Shown in pieces: positions 4,228-5,204 of a stretch of 5,204 bases of DNA. The stretch's first letter is position 1, and each line of letters starts with the position of its first letter. Source of the stretch: Thermoanaerobaculales bacterium. GTDB taxonomy: Bacteria > Acidobacteriota > Thermoanaerobaculia > Thermoanaerobaculales > Sulfomarinibacteraceae. The notes beneath the pieces are model-generated. The model saw only the letters and a list, made by a program, of their open reading frames with translations, ran no database searches and was not told the origin of the DNA. The position numbers and the translations under genes are program-made. The stretch spans positions 135,653-140,856 of the forward strand of contig DAOPQC010000010.1 of NCBI GenBank assembly GCA_035358815.1, written 5' to 3'.

Positions 4228-5204
4228 ATGAAGACGACGCTTCCCGCCGCGCCCTTCGCGATCGCCTGTTGCTTCGTTGCACTGGCATCCACCGCCCTCC
4301 CCGCCCAAGCTGACAGCGGCAAGGTCTCACCGTGGATCACCGCCGCAGTCGCGGACGGCGGCTCGACCGAGATCCTGGTTGTCCTGTCCGAGCAGGCGGA
4401 CCTGCGCTCCGCGTCCGCCGTGCCCGAGCTCTCGGCCCGCCGGCGCGCGGTCCGCGACGCGCTGTGGGAGACCGCCCAGCGCAGCCAGCAGGCTCTGCGG
4501 GCACGGCTCGACGCGGCGGGTGTCCCCTACCGGTCGTTCTCGATCGTCAACGCCCTTCACATCCCGAACGCCGGCGCCGCGCTCGTTGCGGAGCTCGCGG
4601 CGCGGCCCGATGTGGCGCGCATCGAGGCCAACCCGCGAACCCGGCGGGCCCTGCCGCAGCCCTCCGCCGGCTCCAAGGCCGGCCAACTGGAGTCGGTCGA
4701 GTGGAACGTGAGCCTGATCCGCGCCCCCGAGATGTGGGCCGCCGGCCACACCGGCCAGGGGATCGTGGTCGGCAACCAGGACACCGGATTCGACTGGAGC
4801 CACCCCGCGCTCAAGCAGCAGTACCGGGGATGGAACGGGACCAGCGCCGACCACGACTACAGCTGGCACGACGCCATCCACTCGGGCGGGGGCGTCTGCG
4901 GGCCCGACTCCCCCACCCCGTGCGACGACTACGGCCACGGCACCCTGACCGTCGGGGTGTCGATCGGCGACGACGGCGGGGCGAACAAGATCGGGGTCGC
5001 CCCGGGCGCCCGCTGGATCGGCTGCCGGAACATGGAACAGGGCTGGGGCACCCCCGCCACCTACCTGGAGTGTCTCGAGTTCTTCCTCGCGCCCTACCCG
5101 GTCGGGGGCACGCCGGCCCAGGGCAATCCGGTGATGGCCCCGGACGTGACCAACAACTCGTGGACCTGCCCGCCGGACGAGGGCTGCGACAGCGAGAGCT
5201 TACG
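4228..5204 (+). CDS. Secreted subtilisin-like serine protease (peptidase S8), 3' end missing
   Basis: The frame runs open from ATG 4228 to the window edge, giving 325 complete codons. Residues 1-28 form a signal peptide with likely cleavage AQA|DS. Residues about 47-138 look like an inhibitor I9-type propeptide of the bacillopeptidase F style: EILVVLSEQADL, a long Arg/Gln-rich helix, YRSFSIVNALHIP, then PDVARIEANPR. The catalytic domain begins near 159 with WNVSLIRAPEMWAAGHTGQG. The catalytic Asp is D185 in VVGNQDTGFDWSHPAL and the catalytic His is H237 in DDYGHGT. TNNSWT (308-313) matches the conserved substrate-cleft strand seen as NSWG in relatives. The oxyanion Asn and catalytic Ser lie beyond the window, so activity cannot be confirmed. 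The enzyme would be exported and self-activated by removal of the propeptide. GHGT is followed by LTVG where HVAG or HVMG is usual. It follows the PA-domain gene but seems to have its own leaderless promoter. Confidence 0.93.
   Translation, partial: MKTTLPAAPFAIACCFVALASTALPAQADSGKVSPWITAAVADGGSTEILVVLSEQADLRSASAVPELSARRRAVRDALWETAQRSQQALRARLDAAGVPYRSFSIVNALHIPNAGAALVAELAARPDVARIEANPRTRRALPQPSAGSKAGQLESVEWNVSLIRAPEMWAAGHTGQGIVVGNQDTGFDWSHPALKQQYRGWNGTSADHDYSWHDAIHSGGGVCGPDSPTPCDDYGHGTLTVGVSIGDDGGANKIGVAPGARWIGCRNMEQGWGTPATYLECLEFFLAPYPVGGTPAQGNPVMAPDVTNNSWTCPPDEGCDSESL

Noticed and set aside
4327..4938. 203-codon - strand frame opposite the protease gene
   Set aside because: Val/Gly/Arg-rich antisense shadow; the + strand carries the S8 catalytic motifs.

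Overview
The window looks like GC-rich bacterial chromosome. It holds four protein genes, all on the + strand and two of them cut by the window edges, plus one tRNA gene on the - strand. The secreted proteins have Sec signal peptides or a C-terminal membrane tail. One ends in an FESGDTSAW-type tail that I associate, from memory, with secreted proteins of Acidobacteriota and some proteobacteria. I lean towards an Acidobacteriota-like organism with low to moderate confidence; Chloroflexota or Myxococcota are not excluded.

Layout: (1) 3-539 is the 3' end of a gene for a Thr/Pro-rich surface protein with a short membrane tail. (2) 555-631 is tRNA-Arg(CCU) on the - strand with an encoded CCA and a good promoter at 644-672. 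(3) 632-897 is a divergent intergenic region rich in palindromes, with a candidate promoter and a strong leader hairpin for the next gene. (4) 898-2427 encodes a complete sodium:solute symporter of the SSS (SLC5-like) family with a GTG start. (5) 2428-2844 is a non-coding stretch holding copy A of a 90-bp palindromic repeat, a weak terminator-like hairpin and an operator-like palindrome next to a ribosome binding site. (6) 2845-4050 encodes a secreted protein with a DUF11-like N-terminal half and a stand-alone PA (protease-associated) domain. (7) 4051-4227 holds heptamer repeats, copy B of the 90-bp repeat in inverted orientation, and a probable leaderless promoter. (8) 4228 to the window end encodes the N-terminal two thirds or so of a secreted subtilisin-like (S8) protease with an I9-type propeptide.

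Functionally, the right half reads as an exported proteolysis locus, with a PA-domain protein next to an S8 protease. PA domains often occur inside S8 proteases, so a shared role is plausible but unproven. The symporter is probably an independent unit and its substrate cannot be read from the sequence. The most unusual feature is a pair of roughly 70% identical, 90-91-bp imperfect palindromes in opposite orientation flanking the PA-domain gene; they resemble REP doublets (REPINs). No phage genes, transposase genes or CRISPR arrays are visible.
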